Made by a program: the position numbers and the translations under genes
Shown: piece after piece, positions 37,569 to 39,225 of the stretch
Numbering within the stretch: the first letter of the stretch is position 1
How the letters are laid out: the number at the start of each line of letters is the position of its first letter
The notes under the pieces: model-generated
Database searches by the model: none
What the model was told of the DNA's origin: nothing
The model's input: the letters and a program-made list of their open reading frames with translations, nothing else
Assembly: GCF_002551245.1 (NCBI RefSeq)
Contig: NZ_NTGZ01000040.1
Coordinates: 1-39,225 of the forward strand
Source of the DNA: Streptomyces sp. rh34
Lineage (GTDB): Bacteria; Actinomycetota; Actinomycetes; Streptomycetales; Streptomycetaceae
Reading direction: 5' to 3'
DNA: 39,225 nt

Positions 37569-39204
37569 ATGTCTGCTGTCGGTGGCATACCCGTAGCGGG
37601 AGGCCCGGCTCCGGCCGTCCCCCACCGGCGTGAACTCCCGGGTCCGCTCGTCCTGGTCCGTGTGCTGCTCCTCGTGCTGTTCGGGGCGACGGTGCTGGGC
37701 GCGGTCGGCCTGTCCGGCTCGGCCCTCGCCGCGGACGCGATGGGCGCCGAGGTGCTCGGCATCCTGCTGTACGCCTCCGCGCCCGGGGTGCTCGCGGCGC
37801 TGCTGGCCCGGCACGTCAGGACCGGCGGCGCGCGCGTGCGGTGGGGCATCGTCGCCGTCCAGGCATGGCTGATCCTCGGCGGCCTCGCCAACCTCGGGGA
37901 CGGGTCGCCGGACGGACTGACCCAGCTGGTCCTGCCGATCCTGATCATCGTCCTCATCAGCCGCGCGGGGAGCCGGGCGTGGTTCCGTCTGCCGCCCGGC
38001 GAACGGGGGCAGCCGCCGGCGTTCTCGCTCCCGCACATGATCACCTGGAAGCGGGACCGGGGGCAGACCGCCCTGGAGTACCTGGGCCTGGTCCTGATCG
38101 TCGTCGCGCTGATCGGGGCCCTGACCGTGGGCGGCCTCGGCGGCCGGATCACCGAGGGCCTCCAGTCGGCGATCTGCTCGCTGACCGGCAACTCCTGCCC
38201 GGTCTCCCCGGGCAGCGGCTCCGTCGAGGCGGGCGACCGCCCTGGCGGCGGTACGGACGGCGGAGCGGACGGGGGTACGTCGGGGAGCGCGGACGGGGGG
38301 ACTGACGGCGGGGCGGACGGCAGTGCGGACGGGGGGACCGACGGCGGGGCCGACGGCGGCTCGACGACCACGGGCGGTGTCACCGGCGGTTCCACGGGCG
38401 GCGACGCCACCGGCGGTACGGGAGGGTCCGGCGGCACCGAGGGTTCCGGCGGTACGGCCGGGACCGGCGGGGGCGACAGCTCCGGCTCCACCGCCGGCGC
38501 CGGCGGCGGCACGGGAGGCCCCGACGACGCAGGCCGCCCCGGCACCGGCGAGGACACCTTCCCCGAGGACAACGAGGAGCCCGAGGCCGCCCACGACGTA
38601 CAGGCGTCCGACGACGGTGAGGGCGGGGGAAGCGGCGAGCAGGCAGAGGACCAGGAGGACTGCGGCGGCTGGGGCTTCTTCGGCTGCGCCTGGGACCGTA
38701 CGACACAGGTCGTCAAGGGCGTCGTGGTCGACGGTATCTGGGGCGACGTCACGGGGATCATCGACCTGTTCAAGCCGGAGACCTGGTCGGGCCTCGCCGA
38801 CTACGGCGAGCAGCTCGGCGACCAGTGGGTGAAGGACTCCTCGGGCGCGGGCGACAAGTGGGCGGACGGCGACTACCTGGGCGCGGTGCTGGACTGGGGC
38901 AAGGCCTCCGTCAACACCGTGGTCACGGTCGGCGACGACGTCTTCGTCGGGGACGAGGTCCGCGAGCGCTGGGAGAACGGCGAGAAGACCCGCGCGGTCA
39001 CCGATGTGATCTGGAACGTCGGCTCGATCTTCATCCCCGGCTACAACGTCGGGAAGGTCGTCGGCAAGGTCGGCAAGCTCGGTGTGCTGGGCAAGGTCGC
39101 CGGAGCGGTGGCGAGCGCCGCGGACGACGCGGGGGCGGCGGCCCGCCGGGCCCGCAAGGCGGCCGAGGCCGGCGACCTCGACGGCGTACGGAAGGCGGCG
39201 AAGG
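37569..39204 (+). CDS. Large membrane/secreted protein with internal Flp-type prepilin motif and pre-toxin-like region (5' part only)
   Basis: An open frame running off the contig, at least 545 residues, not closed by a stop. ATG 37569 has GGGGGG ten nt upstream. Residues ~27-140 hold about four hydrophobic segments (LVLVRVLLLVLFGATVLGAV, LGILLYASAPGVLAALLA, IVAVQAWLILGGLANL, LVLPILIIVLIS). Then comes WKRDRGQTALEYLGLVLIV: Gly165-Gln166 with Glu170-Tyr171 matches the Flp prepilin cleavage rule (G|xxxxEY), followed by a hydrophobic helix and a Cys pair (AICSLTGNSC). Residues ~218-363 are a Gly/Asp/Thr/Ser linker with a 12-residue repeat. After CGGWGFFGCAWD, residues ~372-545 form Trp/Asp/Gly-rich helices (GIIDLFKPETWSGLADYGEQ, VIWNVGSIFIPGYNVGKVVG) like the region preceding toxin domains in polymorphic toxins. 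The effector end is missing. Toxin function is inferred from architecture only. Confidence 0.75.
38286..38357 (+). repeat. 36-bp tandem repeat encoding SADGGTDGGADG twice
   Basis: Two 36-bp units (38286-38321 and 38322-38357) differ at three bases, yet encode the identical 12 residues SADGGTDGGADG. They form the core of the Gly/Asp-rich linker in the terminal gene. The surrounding sequence (38248-38375) is made of related degenerate units. Confidence 0.85.
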
Positions 39205-39223
39205 CTGTCTCTTATACACATCT
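39205..39223. other. Nextera transposon mosaic-end adapter (artefact)
   Basis: CTGTCTCTTATACACATCT is the reverse complement of the left-end adapter. Read in the frame of the terminal gene it gives a false tail (VSYTHL), so the last genuine base of the window is about 39204. Confidence 0.97.
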
Positions 39224-39225
39224 CT

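Noticed and set aside
37563..39221. A 552-codon minus-strand frame at the right end
   Set aside because: It starts in adapter sequence and is a mirror of the plus-strand toxin-like gene, whose motifs, ribosome site and residue composition are far more protein-like.

Overview
The window is a 39.2 kb contig of high-GC actinobacterial DNA, almost certainly a Streptomyces core-chromosome segment. Codons are strongly GC-rich at third positions, GTG/TTG starts are common, and the gene order (cysteine desulfurase, amidase, mnmA, ... ligA, GGDEF-EAL gene, gatC-gatA-small ORF-gatB ... GGDEF-EAL gene, ilvB-ilvN-ilvC, serA) matches what I remember of the S. coelicolor SCO5486-SCO5515 neighbourhood. Both ends carry the 19-bp Nextera transposon end, so these are library ends, not biological ends. 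The first ~65 bases after the left adapter also look like a chimeric scrap of an unrelated (phage-tail-like) gene.

Layout. 88-2428: 3' part of a cysteine desulfurase, a convergent Tat/membrane-anchored amidase, and the tRNA thiolase mnmA. 2432-3679 (minus): alpha/beta hydrolase and a DUF427 protein. 3797-8402 (plus): LOG-like nucleotide phosphoribohydrolase, SDR oxidoreductase, short MetE-like methionine synthase, and ligA. 8752-10914: membrane GGDEF-EAL protein (RmdB type). 11104-14673: gatC, gatA, a small two-helix membrane protein, gatB, then a strong hairpin terminator. 14873-19967: Tat-exported phospholipase C with a candidate PHO box, an MMPL transporter and an overlapping acetyltransferase. 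20059-24403: acidic-tailed membrane protein, 57-aa basic protein, large LuxR (LAL) regulator. 24407-27185 (minus): DUF6191 protein, lipoprotein sugar dehydrogenase, aldo-keto reductase. 27466-31645: 2-hydroxyacid dehydrogenase and a ten-helix PAS-GGDEF-EAL protein. 31642-35430: an attenuator with the leader peptide MRTRILVLGKRVG, then ilvB-ilvN-ilvC and a 13-bp terminator. 35682-37274: serA. 37569 to the right end: an unfinished large protein.

How it fits together. Most genes are housekeeping: sulfur relay to tRNA (desulfurase plus MnmA), tRNA-dependent amidation (GatCAB), DNA joining (LigA), and branched-chain amino acid and serine synthesis. Two c-di-GMP proteins sit about 18 kb apart and differ in their active sites: the first has an intact EAL and no I-site, while the second has an intact GGDEF with I-site and a destroyed EAL. 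Several genes show a TANNNT -10 box ending 6-7 nt before the start codon and little or no Shine-Dalgarno, i.e. probable leaderless mRNAs.

The most unusual item is the last gene (37569 to contig end). It has an N-terminal block of four membrane helices, then an internal Flp-type prepilin processing motif (RG|QTALEY), a ~145-residue Gly/Asp/Thr linker with 12-residue repeats, and a module that resembles the pre-toxin region of polymorphic toxins. Its C-terminal effector and any immunity gene lie beyond the contig.
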